The translations under genes and the position numbers were made by a program. Below the pieces are notes generated by a model. That model made no database searches, was not told the origin of the DNA, and worked only from the letters and a program-made list of their open reading frames with translations. From a virus, in IMG/VR virus record IMGVR_UViG_3300005518_000010, positions 1 through 44,326 of that record: a stretch of 44,326 bases of DNA, one strand, 5' to 3'. Shown piece after piece: positions 31,957-38,535 of the stretch; the first letter of the stretch is position 1; each line of letters opens with the position of its first letter.

Positions 31957-32156
31957 GTCCTGCCGCCGATCGGGTACGCCTCCACGTAGGTCGGCACCGG
32001 CTCGTACAGCACGACGTCGCACTGCGCCGCCGCCGCCAAGAATGAGGTGCGCCACGACCGGATCTCCTCCGGTGTGTGCCCGGACATCAACTCGCGGCAG
32101 GCGGGGTAGTCGCGGCGGTGCACGGCGTCGAGGGCGGCGTGGAGTAAATGCGTCAC
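31953..32156 (-). CDS. Small early protein, function unknown
   Basis: The 67-residue product starts at GTG 32156 (GTGA overlap). Sequence is THLLHAALDAVHRRDYPACR, then ELMSGHTPEEIRSWRTSFLA, all helical. No motif was recognised. Confidence 0.5.
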   Translation of the reverse strand: MTHLLHAALDAVHRRDYPACRELMSGHTPEEIRSWRTSFLAAAAQCDVVLYEPVPTYVEAYPIGGRT

Positions 32157-32728
32157 GTCGTCGCCTCCGCTGCGGCCACCCACAGTGCACGGGCCATGTC
32201 GCGGGCGAGGGCTCCGGTCACGGTGGCGACGCGGATGACGTCTTCAGGAGTCATCCACACGTTGACGTTGCCCGTGTCAAGCGCGCGCACGCCAACGGTC
32301 ACGCCGCACTTGGTTTTGTCCTCCCACGGCAACTCGACCGGCTCGGCGAACGGGTCCGGCACCAGCACGACGGGGGTGCCGAGTTGACATAGCTCCGACC
32401 ACGTCGACAACTGCCGGCTATGCACTCCCAACCAATTGGCCCCGGTGCCAGTGATGGACCTCGCCCACAGTCCGCCGCCGTCGAGACGAACGACCGTGCC
32501 GTTCGTGACCGGTTCCAGCGGCAGCGGTGGCTTGACCTCGGTCAGGAGATCCTTGGCCACGTACACGACGTAGCCGCCGTCCGTTGATGGATTGATAGAT
32601 GATCCATCAAGAGCAAGCAAGAAGGCGCACGTGCCGTACGGCGCAGGGACGGTTGGGGGGCACTCCTCGTACTCGCCCCCACCTAGCGCATCAGGCAGTC
32701 GGTAGCGGGTAGCCTTCGTGTTGGACAT
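32153..32728 (-). CDS. Early protein with a strong ribosome site, function unknown
   Basis: This 191-residue protein starts at ATG 32728, 5 nt after GGAGGAG. The N-terminus (SNTKATRYRLPDALGGGEYE) leads into a beta-rich region (AFLLALDGSSINPSTDGGYV, then VYVAKDLLTEVKPPLPLEPV) and ends in a helix (MTPEDVIRVATVTGALARDM). It is the first sizeable gene after the hairpin-rich gap, and its good ribosome site suggests high expression. No family was recognised. Confidence 0.6.
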   Translation of the reverse strand: MSNTKATRYRLPDALGGGEYEECPPTVPAPYGTCAFLLALDGSSINPSTDGGYVVYVAKDLLTEVKPPLPLEPVTNGTVVRLDGGGLWARSITGTGANWLGVHSRQLSTWSELCQLGTPVVLVPDPFAEPVELPWEDKTKCGVTVGVRALDTGNVNVWMTPEDVIRVATVTGALARDMARALWVAAAEATT

Positions 32729-32757
32729 CGCACTCCTCCTTGGTTGTCGGTGTCCTC

Positions 32758-32913
32758 GGCCCCGGGTCACCTCCGGGGCCTTCTTCTTGGGTGCGGAGCC
32801 GGCCCCACCGTGCCGTGGGGCCGGTCCGCTTCACCGCCCGGCTTCCGGATTGCACGGTCGCTGGCGGGAGTAGGTGGGCCGGGTCCGCGACCCCTCAGAC
32901 ACGGACCCGGCCC
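32758..32913. repeat. Three GC-rich hairpins in the gap at 32729-32985
   Basis: Arms: GGCCCCGG (32758-32765) with CCGGGGCC (32773-32780); CCGGCCCCAC (32799-32808) with GTGGGGCCGG (32815-32824); GGGCCGGGTCCG (32876-32887) with CGGACCCGGCCC (32902-32913). All can fold on either strand. No U-tract follows on the minus strand, though TTCTTCTT follows the first on the plus strand. The gap has no ORF. The hairpins may be processing, stability, attenuation or replication elements. Confidence 0.7.
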
Positions 32914-32985
32914 GTCGCGCCTAGCCCGGGGGGCGGGAAGGCGCGGGACCGCCGGAGCCAACAGGCGGGGGCTCGACGGCGGCGT

Positions 32986-33159
32986 TCATCTCGCCACCCA
33001 CACCAGCAGGCCGGCCGCGCCGGAGGTGAGCATCAGACCGGAGCCGACGAAGAGGAGCACGAGGCAGCCGCCGCCCTTGGCGCCGCTCCTGCGGCCGCCG
33101 GCGCGGCGTACCTTCGGGCCACGCCCGCCGCCACCTCGACGCCCGGGTGGGCGGCTCAT
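32986..33159 (-). CDS. Small basic membrane protein
   Basis: The 57-residue product starts at ATG 33159, overlapping the HTH stop (ATGA). Residues 1-30 are Gly/Arg/Lys-rich (SRPPGRRGGGGRGPKVRRAG), residues 31-56 form one membrane helix (GCLVLLFVGSGLMLTSGAAG). The topology would be N-in with a positive N-terminus. It may act at the membrane early in infection. No family was recognised. Confidence 0.6.
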   Translation of the reverse strand: MSRPPGRRGGGGRGPKVRRAGGRRSGAKGGGCLVLLFVGSGLMLTSGAAGLLVWVAR

Positions 33160-33359
33160 GCGACCTTCACCTCGATCTGGATACGCGAGGCGAACCAGTT
33201 GGACAGGGTCTGCCAACTCACGCTGATGCCGGTCGTCTGGTGAATCTCGGCCGCGATGGCCTTCCACGAGGTGTAGGGACGCCGCTGCTCGATCAGTTCG
33301 GCCAGGGTCCCGGGTAGCCGCTCCTCGATGAGGCGATAGAGCTGGCTCGGTTCCGTCAT
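33156..33359 (-). CDS. Cro-like helix-turn-helix protein
   Basis: This 67-residue protein starts with ATG 33359, directly before a palindrome in its own upstream region. It has LAELIEQRRPYTSWKAIAAE, then IHQTTGISVSWQTLSNWFAS, the HTH layout seen in actinophage Cro/excise-like proteins. It is divergent from the repressor-like gene. As first gene of the early operon it probably switches early transcription or represses the repressor. A slightly longer frame begins within the operator region. Confidence 0.75.
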   Translation of the reverse strand: MTEPSQLYRLIEERLPGTLAELIEQRRPYTSWKAIAAEIHQTTGISVSWQTLSNWFASRIQIEVKVA

Positions 33360-33360
33360 G

Positions 33361-33374
33361 GACAACAGGTTGTC
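33361..33374. promoter_or_regulatory. Operator palindrome GACAAC-AG-GTTGTC
   Basis: An exact six-base inverted repeat lies directly before the Cro-like start, within its leader. A related half-site (GTTGTC) is at 33385-33390, and a second imperfect palindrome of the same sequence lies at 33439-33452. A further GACAAC is at 33478. These are most likely the binding sites of the repressor, the Cro-like protein, or both. Confidence 0.75.
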
Positions 33375-33436
33375 ACAGACGATAGTTGTCCCGCAAGAGG
33401 ACACTCAGAACTTCTGTGAGATAACCCTCTTGGGTG

Positions 33437-33471
33437 TTGACAACTTCTTGTCCTTGGCAAACCATAGCCAC
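33437..33471 (+). promoter_or_regulatory. Leaderless promoter of the repressor-like gene, overlapped by an operator
   Basis: TTGACA (33437-33442) is followed by 17 bases and AACCAT (33460-33465), whose final T is 7 nt before the A of ATG 33472. The start point would coincide with the start codon, so the transcript would have no leader; no ribosome site is visible. The palindrome GACAACTTCTTGTC (33439-33452) overlaps the -35 box, so repression would be autogenous. Confidence 0.6.
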
Positions 33472-33846
33472 ATGGAGGACAACAACCGCGAGGGCCGGGT
33501 GGTGGCGACCATCCCAACCGACACGTTTGCCCACCGGCTTTTGCTCGTTAGGGCGCAGATGGGTCACCTCACCGTGAAGGACGCCGCCGAGAAATGCGGG
33601 CTACACCCCGCCGCATGGGCGAAGTGGGAGCAGCGCGGCTCACTGCCTCGCGACATCCTCGACGTCACGGAAGCCATCGCGGACGGCCTGGGCGTGGACC
33701 GCGACTGGCTACTGCACGGCGGTCCCCTAACTGCGCCAGTTAGGCCCGCTAGGCGCGTTAGGTTGACCTATCCTCGTCGGTCTCTTAGGCCCGGTGGCCG
33801 TGGTGCCGAGCGCCGCGCCCGCAGGCTGGAGCGCGTGCCCGCCTAG
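33472..33846 (+). CDS. HTH repressor-like protein (XRE type)
   Basis: The 124-residue protein has ATG 33472 as its start (upstream sequence in the frame is the operator region). After a short N-arm it has LTVKDAAEKCGLHPAAWAKW, EQRGSLPRDILDVTEAIADG and LGVDRDWLLHGGP, an XRE-like HTH fold, typical of actinophage immunity repressors. The C-terminus is Arg/Pro-rich, not a RecA-cleavable peptidase domain. It is likely the master lysogeny regulator acting on the GACAAC operators. It is divergent from the Cro-like gene and precedes the integrase. Confidence 0.75.
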   Translation: MEDNNREGRVVATIPTDTFAHRLLLVRAQMGHLTVKDAAEKCGLHPAAWAKWEQRGSLPRDILDVTEAIADGLGVDRDWLLHGGPLTAPVRPARRVRLTYPRRSLRPGGRGAERRARRLERVPA

Positions 33847-33938
33847 CACCTAGGTATGACCGACACCAACCGTGTCGCCGCCGTCACTGACCGTCCGGCC
33901 CTCATGGACGCCTGTTAACTTGAGTTGGATATCACACC

Positions 33939-34823
33939 ATGACGCATTACATAGACGACCATCTCACCGCACTGCGGGCAGAAGGTCGATCACCCAACAC
34001 GGTCGACTCGCGGGAAGAACTGCTCCGCCGCCTCGACCGTGACCTGCCCTACGGCCTCGACGAGGCCACCACCGGCGAACTCCAGTTCTGGCTGGGCAAC
34101 GCCGACTGGTGCAGCAAAACCCGGGAAACCTACTGGTGCCACATCGTCGCCTATTTCAGATGGTGCACAAAGGGACCCCGCCCTTTACTCGACTACGACC
34201 CCTCGCAGCCGATGACCAGGCCACGCGTCGGAAGGCACCTGCCCCGCGTCGCCAGCGACGACCAGCTCGCGCACGCCCTCACCAACCTGCACCGCCCCGT
34301 GCTCCGCGCCGTCATTCTCGCCGCCGGACTAGGCATGCGGGCCGCTGAGGTGGCCGACGCACGACGGGAACACTTCACCCGCCAGCAAGTCATCATCCAC
34401 GGCAAGGGCGACAAGATGCGCGCCGTGCCCGTGCCCGAGGACGTGTGGGACGAGATCGGCGGATGCCCCGACGGGCCGCTCATCACCCACCACGGCCAAC
34501 CGGTAGGGCGGCAGTGGGTGACATTAACGGCGTCGCGGGCGCTTACCGGGATAGGGCTGACCGAGGTCACCCTGCACTGGTTCCGCGGCGCGTACGCCAC
34601 CCGGCTACGCCGCAGCGGAGTCGACGCGTTCGCCATCCAGCAACTGCTCGGCCACTCGTCGGCGGCCACCACACAGCGGTACGTGCAGGTCGACGGGGAC
34701 GACCTCGCCGCCGCCGTTGCTAGGCTGCCGCGACTGAACCAACCAGCACGAGGATCCGTGACGTCGTCCAAGACGTCCGAGCCGGAATCTAGCCGGCTCG
34801 GACGTGCCACCGAAGCGGCATAG
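33939..34823 (+). CDS. int: Tyrosine integrase
   Basis: This 294-residue integrase carries the catalytic residues of the family: R134 (GMRAAE), K156/K159 (HGKGDK), H213 and R216 (HWFRG), H239 (LLGHSS) and Y248 (TQRYVQV). The N-terminal part (residues 1-75) is a small SAM-like core-binding domain, as in the XerC/D-like actinophage integrases. It recombines attP with a host attB. A candidate attP lies about 650 nt downstream, next to a tRNA-like sequence. No ribosome site is visible before ATG 33939. No recognisable excisionase gene is next to it. Confidence 0.95.
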   Translation: MTHYIDDHLTALRAEGRSPNTVDSREELLRRLDRDLPYGLDEATTGELQFWLGNADWCSKTRETYWCHIVAYFRWCTKGPRPLLDYDPSQPMTRPRVGRHLPRVASDDQLAHALTNLHRPVLRAVILAAGLGMRAAEVADARREHFTRQQVIIHGKGDKMRAVPVPEDVWDEIGGCPDGPLITHHGQPVGRQWVTLTASRALTGIGLTEVTLHWFRGAYATRLRRSGVDAFAIQQLLGHSSAATTQRYVQVDGDDLAAAVARLPRLNQPARGSVTSSKTSEPESSRLGRATEAA

Positions 34824-34834
34824 CCGATCCTGCA

Positions 34835-34863
34835 CCCTCACGGCCCGGACCCTGCCGTGAGGG
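34835..34863 (+). terminator. Hairpin after the integrase gene
   Basis: CCCTCACGGC (34835-34844) pairs with GCCGTGAGGG (34854-34863), a 10-bp stem with a 9-base loop, 12 nt after the integrase stop. No U-tract follows, so it is a weak terminator or 3'-end stabiliser. Confidence 0.55.
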
Positions 34864-34911
34864 GCACCCCCTGGCAGGAAGTTGCCAAACCTGGCGATCA
34901 AGGAGGCCACC

Positions 34912-35115
34912 GTGCACACTCAGCCGAAACCGGGATGGGGGAACAACGTGCGCCGCCTACGTGCCCTGCTGCGTCGACCGGACCTCGGCGAGGTTCTCGC
35001 GGCGCGCGTTGCCCAACCCGACACCGCGCCGGCCGTCGACGTTCAGGACGCCGTGCTGCGCCAGGACATGCGCTGGCTTGAGGATGAACTCGTCGGCCGC
35101 ACTTCGGTGATCTGA
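34912..35115 (+). CDS. Small protein downstream of the integrase, function unknown
   Basis: The 67-residue product begins with GTG 34912, 5 nt after AAGGAGG; an upstream ATG at 34882 lacks a ribosome site. It reads HTQPKPGWGNNVRRLRALLR, basic, then DVQDAVLRQDMRWLEDELVG, acidic helix. It could be a small regulator or excision factor from its place, but it has no HTH motif that I can see. No family was recognised. Confidence 0.55.
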   Translation: MHTQPKPGWGNNVRRLRALLRRPDLGEVLAARVAQPDTAPAVDVQDAVLRQDMRWLEDELVGRTSVI

Positions 35116-35121
35116 GCATCA

Positions 35122-35183
35122 GCCGTTCGTACCGAGCCGGGTCATCCGAACGGCCGGTCTTCTGGGCACCGCCCGTTGTGCCC
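35122..35183 (+). terminator. Two hairpins after the 67-residue gene
   Basis: GCCGTTCG (35122-35129) pairs with CGAACGGC (35147-35154). GGGCAC (35164-35169) pairs with GTGCCC (35178-35183), followed by GGGTTTG. They lie just after the stop at 35115 and would close off the integrase transcript. The rest of 35184-35470 shows no ORF and no other feature that I can see. Confidence 0.5.
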
Positions 35184-35476
35184 GGGTTTGATGGTCAGCC
35201 TTTCGGACAGCGTTGTTGACCCGCTCGTACCACCGTGTCCGGTTCACCACAATCCCTTATGGACAGTTGGACGCCCGTCGATTGATTTCCTGCCGGACTT
35301 GGGCGATGCGCCCAGTTTGTCTAGCGCGATACACCCACAATGTCCCGATGTCAAAAACCCCCCTAGGGTAGAGGGACGTTTACCCCCGCGCAGCCGCGTC
35401 GAGCACCGCTCCGCAGGCGCCGGGGGTTCCCCTCCACGGACCGCGGGCTAGCAGCAACGGCAGCCTGAACGAGTAC

Positions 35477-35521
35477 CGAGGCGTAAGACCTCGCAGCCAG
35501 GTTCGACCCCTGGCAGGTCCA
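35477..35521 (+). other. tRNA 3'-end-like sequence, candidate attP core
   Basis: A hairpin CGAGG-CGTAAGA-CCTCG (35477-35493) is followed by CAG, a full T-arm CCAGG-TTCGACC-CCTGG (35497-35513) and CAGGTCC-A (35514-35521), as in the variable arm, T-arm, acceptor end of a class II tRNA. No matching 5' acceptor GGACCTG or proper anticodon arm is found upstream; only GGACC at 35438 matches partly. Temperate phages with tyrosine integrases often use the 3' end of a tRNA gene as the att core. A degenerate phage tRNA is the alternative. Confidence 0.5.
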
Positions 35522-35552
35522 CTCCCGCCACCATCCGGGTGGCCAGTGGGAG
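35522..35552 (+). promoter_or_regulatory. Hairpin over the DUF2637 ribosome site
   Basis: CTCCC-GCCACC (35522-35532) pairs with GGTGGC (35538-35543) and, across a bulge, GGGAG (35548-35552). GGGAGGGAG (35548-35556) is the ribosome site of the next gene, so its first half would be hidden in the stem. It may limit translation until the stem opens. It begins one base beyond the tRNA-like sequence. Confidence 0.45.
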
Positions 35553-35563
35553 GGAGACCCACG

Positions 35564-36130
35564 ATGCATGACCTCAAGCAGTTGAGGCGTCTGCGTTGGA
35601 TGGTTCTAATCACGGTCCTGGCCGGCATCGCCGCGTCGATCGCGATGAACGTTCTCCACGCACCAGACTCCCTCGCAGCGCAGCTAGTCTCCGCAGGCCC
35701 GCCGCTGGCGGTCTTCGGCGCGCTCGAGCTAGTCGTACGTATCCCGTCGTCGAGTCGCGGACTGTCCGCGCTTCGCATCGCCGGGGCGGCTGTTGTGGCG
35801 CTTGGCGCGGCAGCCATCTCCTACGCGCAGCAACGCGCCGCGGTCCACGAGCTCGGTTTCGATCAGTGGGAGTCCTACATCTGGCCTCTCATCATCGACG
35901 GGATCATGGTCGTGGCGTCGGTGTCGCTCGTAGAGGTGGTCCGCAAGATCCGCCAGATAGTCGCTTCGGAGGTGGAGGCGTTGACACCCACGGCGAGGCT
36001 TCGGGCCGCGGCCGACGTGCACGAGTCGCCGGAGGTCCTGGCGTACCGGACCGAGGTGGCGAAGATGCGACGCGAGTCGGGTCTGGCGGCGATGAACGGG
36101 AACAGCAAGGCGCAGGCAACGGCGAGCTGA
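35564..36130 (+). CDS. DUF2637 membrane protein (SpdB-like)
   Basis: The 188-residue protein starts at ATG 35564. It has four predicted membrane helices: LRWMVLITVLAGIAASIAMN, SAGPPLAVFGALELVVRIPS, LRIAGAAVVALGAAAISYA and WESYIWPLIIDGIMVVASVS. A charged C-terminal tail follows (VRKIRQIVASEVEALTPTAR). FDQWESYIWPLIIDGIM and the preceding fold match DUF2637, a family that includes SpdB spread proteins of actinomycete plasmids. In a phage it may act in the lysogen membrane, for example in exclusion or spread. It lies next to the attP candidate. Its 3' end meets the late operon at a shared terminator. Confidence 0.8.
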   Translation: MHDLKQLRRLRWMVLITVLAGIAASIAMNVLHAPDSLAAQLVSAGPPLAVFGALELVVRIPSSSRGLSALRIAGAAVVALGAAAISYAQQRAAVHELGFDQWESYIWPLIIDGIMVVASVSLVEVVRKIRQIVASEVEALTPTARLRAAADVHESPEVLAYRTEVAKMRRESGLAAMNGNSKAQATAS

Positions 36131-36173
36131 TCGGACCCTAGCGTTCCGGTCGGCCGCTGGGTACAAAGAAGAA

Positions 36174-36213
36174 GGCCCCATCCCCTCCGACCGGGGGGAT
36201 GGGGCCTTTTTTT
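36174..36213. terminator. Bidirectional intrinsic terminator between convergent operons
   Basis: GGCCCCATCCCC (36174-36185) pairs with GGGGATGGGGCC (36195-36206), followed by seven T on the plus strand (36207-36213). On the minus strand the same stem is followed by TTCTTCTTTG. It ends both the DUF2637 transcript and the long late transcript. Confidence 0.9.
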
Positions 36214-36224
36214 GTTGCGCTGGG

Positions 36225-37460
36225 TCAGCGGCCAACCGCCGCCAGAGTGTCGTCGCGGTAGTTACCCGTCCATGTGCCGACACCTCCACATCCGTCTGTC
36301 CAACCGTACGCCGGCCGGTGCGGATCGGAGCCGTAGTTGCCCGTCGGACCGTAGAACCGATTGTCGCGCACCACCCACGCGCCGCTGCCGTTGTCGCTGC
36401 AGTAGAGCGTGTACGCACCGGCGCTGAGGAAGTTGTTGACGATGGTCCAGCGCAGGTTGGACGTCGGGTTGGTGATGATGCTCGACGTGATCGGGTTCAA
36501 GCCCGCGAAGGTGTTGTGCTCGATGACGACGTCAGAGCCGCCCTGCGATTGCAGGTCGTCGGCGTGCCCGGGAGCAACCTCGCGCGAGCTCAGGTACGAG
36601 TCGCGGACCACCGTGTTGCCGTTGATCTCCCCGGCGTTCTCGCAGTCGTGGATGTAGGCGTTCGTGATCGTCGCGCCGTGCACCCACACGCCATGTCGGT
36701 GCCCGTCAACACACGTGATCTCTACGTGGTCAATGCGGAGGTTGGCGGCAGCGGGCGCGTCGTCGCCGTAGATGCCGGCGAACCACCCTCCCGCCAGGCA
36801 GGTGATCTTAGAGTTGCGGATCGTCACGTTGGTCGCGAGGATCCGCAGACACCCGTTGATCGCCTTGCCGTCGATGACCGTGCCTGCCGTGCTGATCGTG
36901 AGCGACCCGGTGTACGGCGTTGGCGTGATGCTCGGCGGCACGCCCGTGCTCGCCAGCGTGGGATACCCGCACGCGGCCAACCGCGACTGGTCGATCGGCC
37001 CGAGCGAGTTCTTGAGGTCACCGAAGCAGTTACGCAGCGGCCCGGTCGGACTCGGGCTGGGCGTCGGCGTAGGCGACGGTGTGGGCGACGGACTGGCCGT
37101 GGGTGAAGGACTCGCTGGAGGTGTCGTTGGCGGGGCTGTAGTCGACGTGGGCGAGACAGAAGGCGACGCCGAGGGTGACATAGACGGCGACGGTGAGGCC
37201 GTCAGCGTGGCGCTGGGGCTCGGCGCGGGGCCTCCTAGCGGGTCCGCACAGGCCCACGTGCCGTCCGGCTGCAGGACGATGACCTGGCCGGGTTGGCACC
37301 CGATCGTGTCGCCCGCGGTGACGGCGTACACCGCACCACCGCCGGCCAGGAGCCCGACGGTGAGGCCGATGACCACACCGAGCAGACCCCGCAAACGCGA
37401 AACCGCCCCGGCGCTGGGCCGGGGCGGGCGGTGGGAACCGACGTATCTATCCGTACTCAT
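36225..37460 (-). CDS. Membrane-anchored parallel beta-helix protein
   Basis: This 411-residue protein starts at ATG 37460 (ATGA overlap). Residues 20-45 are a membrane segment with basic flank (RLRGLLGVVIGLTVGLLAGG). A Ser/Pro/Thr-rich linker (residues about 77-140, APSPSATLTASPSPSMSPSA and further) spans the wall. Residues 180-411 have beta-helix repeats: GTVIDGKAINGCLRILATNV, TIRNSKITCLAGGWFAGIYG, LRIDHVEITCVDGHRHGVWV, VIEHNTFAGLNPITSS. The fold is that of pectate-lyase-like and phage tailspike proteins. The N-terminal anchor argues against a tail fibre and suggests export to the host envelope, with the helix outside. It is last in the late transcript. Confidence 0.8.
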   Translation of the reverse strand: MSTDRYVGSHRPPRPSAGAVSRLRGLLGVVIGLTVGLLAGGGAVYAVTAGDTIGCQPGQVIVLQPDGTWACADPLGGPAPSPSATLTASPSPSMSPSASPSVSPTSTTAPPTTPPASPSPTASPSPTPSPTPTPSPSPTGPLRNCFGDLKNSLGPIDQSRLAACGYPTLASTGVPPSITPTPYTGSLTISTAGTVIDGKAINGCLRILATNVTIRNSKITCLAGGWFAGIYGDDAPAAANLRIDHVEITCVDGHRHGVWVHGATITNAYIHDCENAGEINGNTVVRDSYLSSREVAPGHADDLQSQGGSDVVIEHNTFAGLNPITSSIITNPTSNLRWTIVNNFLSAGAYTLYCSDNGSGAWVVRDNRFYGPTGNYGSDPHRPAYGWTDGCGGVGTWTGNYRDDTLAAVGR

Positions 37461-37657
37461 TTGGTCTCCGATGTCGCAGGGGAGTTCGGCACAAACCACG
37501 TGCCGAAGCCGACCGTGATGGCGGTCGAGATGACGTTGACCCACTCGTCGAAGGAGATGCCGACACCGGCGGGCGACTCGGCGCCGCGGCCGATCTGGTA
37601 GACGGCATACGCCCCGAGCAAACCCGCGGCCAACGCCTTGGCGATCTTCGCAAGCAT
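37457..37657 (-). CDS. Putative holin, two membrane segments
   Basis: The 66-residue product starts at ATG 37657 after a GAGGAG site. It has helices AKIAKALAAGLLGAYAVYQI and DEWVNVISTAITVGFGTWFV ending in PNSPATSETK. The pattern, with a W-V-P-N at the end of the second helix, is that of small actinophage holins. It is in the cassette downstream of the endolysin and would permeabilise the membrane. Confidence 0.65.
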   Translation of the reverse strand: MLAKIAKALAAGLLGAYAVYQIGRGAESPAGVGISFDEWVNVISTAITVGFGTWFVPNSPATSETK

Positions 37658-37661
37658 GGTG

Positions 37662-37973
37662 CTACTCCTCTACATCTCGGTAGTTCGGCTTGTCGTCGTC
37701 ACGCGGGTTCGGGTGCATCGCGGCGAGCATCTGCCCCTGCGACTCGAGCATCTCCAGCAGCTTGGTCATGTTGCCGTTGGTCTGGCGCTGCACCGCGGAG
37801 GACTGTTCCCTCGTCTCAGCCGACTTGACCGCCACCACACCGATGCCGGCCAGGATGCCCATGCCGACCAGGACGAACGTCGCGGTGTCCTTGCCGGTGA
37901 ATGTGAGCGCCGCGATCGTGGCGAAGAAAGCCACAATGATCGTCACGTGCTTCCAGCTGATGTCCTTCACCAC
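37662..37973 (-). CDS. Small membrane protein, holin or holin partner
   Basis: This 103-residue product starts at GTG 37973 (VKDISWKHVTIIVAFFATIA follows). Two membrane segments (residues 10-28 and 32-50) are followed by a soluble coiled-coil-like tail (QSSAVQRQTNGNMTKLLEML) and a charged end. The two-helix layout suits a class II holin, or a holin-modulating protein (several such genes lie side by side here). Confidence 0.6.
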   Translation of the reverse strand: MVKDISWKHVTIIVAFFATIAALTFTGKDTATFVLVGMGILAGIGVVAVKSAETREQSSAVQRQTNGNMTKLLEMLESQGQMLAAMHPNPRDDDKPNYRDVEE

Positions 37974-38045
37974 GGCGCCTCTGTTCTCAACGGGTAGTGC
38001 AGGCCATCAGCGGGGTCCAGGCTGCGGCGGGTGGTGCGGTGGTGC

Positions 38046-38201
38046 TCAACCTTGCCGGCGCGTTCCCCAGTAGGTGAACGCGAAATGCCCGGCGAGAAGG
38101 GCCAGCCCCAGGAACAGCAGGCTGAAGTCGCCGGTGCTGGCACCGAGTAGTCCGAGGAGCAGGGCAAGGACGAACACGATCACCGCCGCGATTGCAAGCA
38201 T
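38046..38201 (-). CDS. 51-residue two-helix membrane protein, holin candidate
   Basis: The product begins at ATG 38201, 6 nt after AAAGGA, and ends at TGA 38046. It has two membrane helices, MLAIAAVIVFVLALLLGLLG and FSLLFLGLALLAGHFAFTYW, joined by GASTGD, with a basic GTRRQG end. The short size, good ribosome site and location in the lysis cassette suggest a holin or antiholin. It is short enough to be missed by length-filtered gene finding. Confidence 0.7.
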   Translation of the reverse strand: MLAIAAVIVFVLALLLGLLGASTGDFSLLFLGLALLAGHFAFTYWGTRRQG

Positions 38202-38216
38202 GGCGGGTTCCTTTCG

Positions 38217-38528
38217 TTACGGCGCAGGCTCGCGCTTGGCGTCGGGTGGGATGGGCAGTCCGGCGGCGATGAGTGCCGCCTTCAGGTCGTCGATGCGGGC
38301 GACCATGTCGGTGCGTTGCTGGTTCACGATGACGTGCACCTCGTCGAGTTTGGCGTTGGTGGTCTCCGTCGCCAGGGCCACCCGCTCGTTCTGAACCGCG
38401 AGTTTGTCCGCCGCGTCGGTGACCCGGCGGGCCACCTCATCCTGGCGTGCGAAGTCCTGACGCTTGAGCAGCCACTGGCCGAGCAGGCCGACGCCGGCGA
38501 CGATGAGCGCCACCCAGACAGCTTCCAT
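38217..38528 (-). CDS. Membrane-anchored coiled-coil protein of the lysis cassette
   Basis: This 103-residue product starts at ATG 38528. Residues 2-21 form one membrane helix (EAVWVALIVAGVGLLGQWLL). The rest is charged and helical (DFARQDEVARRVTDAADKLA, then VALATETTNAKLDEVHVIVN), a coiled coil, with a Pro-rich end. It may regulate holins or be a spanin-like element; Gram-positive hosts lack an outer membrane, so an accessory or regulatory role is more plausible. No close family was recognised. Confidence 0.6.
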   Translation of the reverse strand: MEAVWVALIVAGVGLLGQWLLKRQDFARQDEVARRVTDAADKLAVQNERVALATETTNAKLDEVHVIVNQQRTDMVARIDDLKAALIAAGLPIPPDAKREPAP

Positions 38529-38535
38529 CGGTGGG

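Noticed and set aside
24640-33359. DNA polymerase, primase or helicase genes
   Set aside because: None of their motifs is seen on either strand, and the circle is complete, so they are not just cut off.
35438-35521. Full phage-encoded tRNA gene
   Set aside because: The T-arm and 3' acceptor are good, but the 5' acceptor matches only GGACC, a standard anticodon arm is missing, and 11 bases lie between a possible D-arm and the hairpin. Kept as a tRNA-3'-end-like attP candidate.
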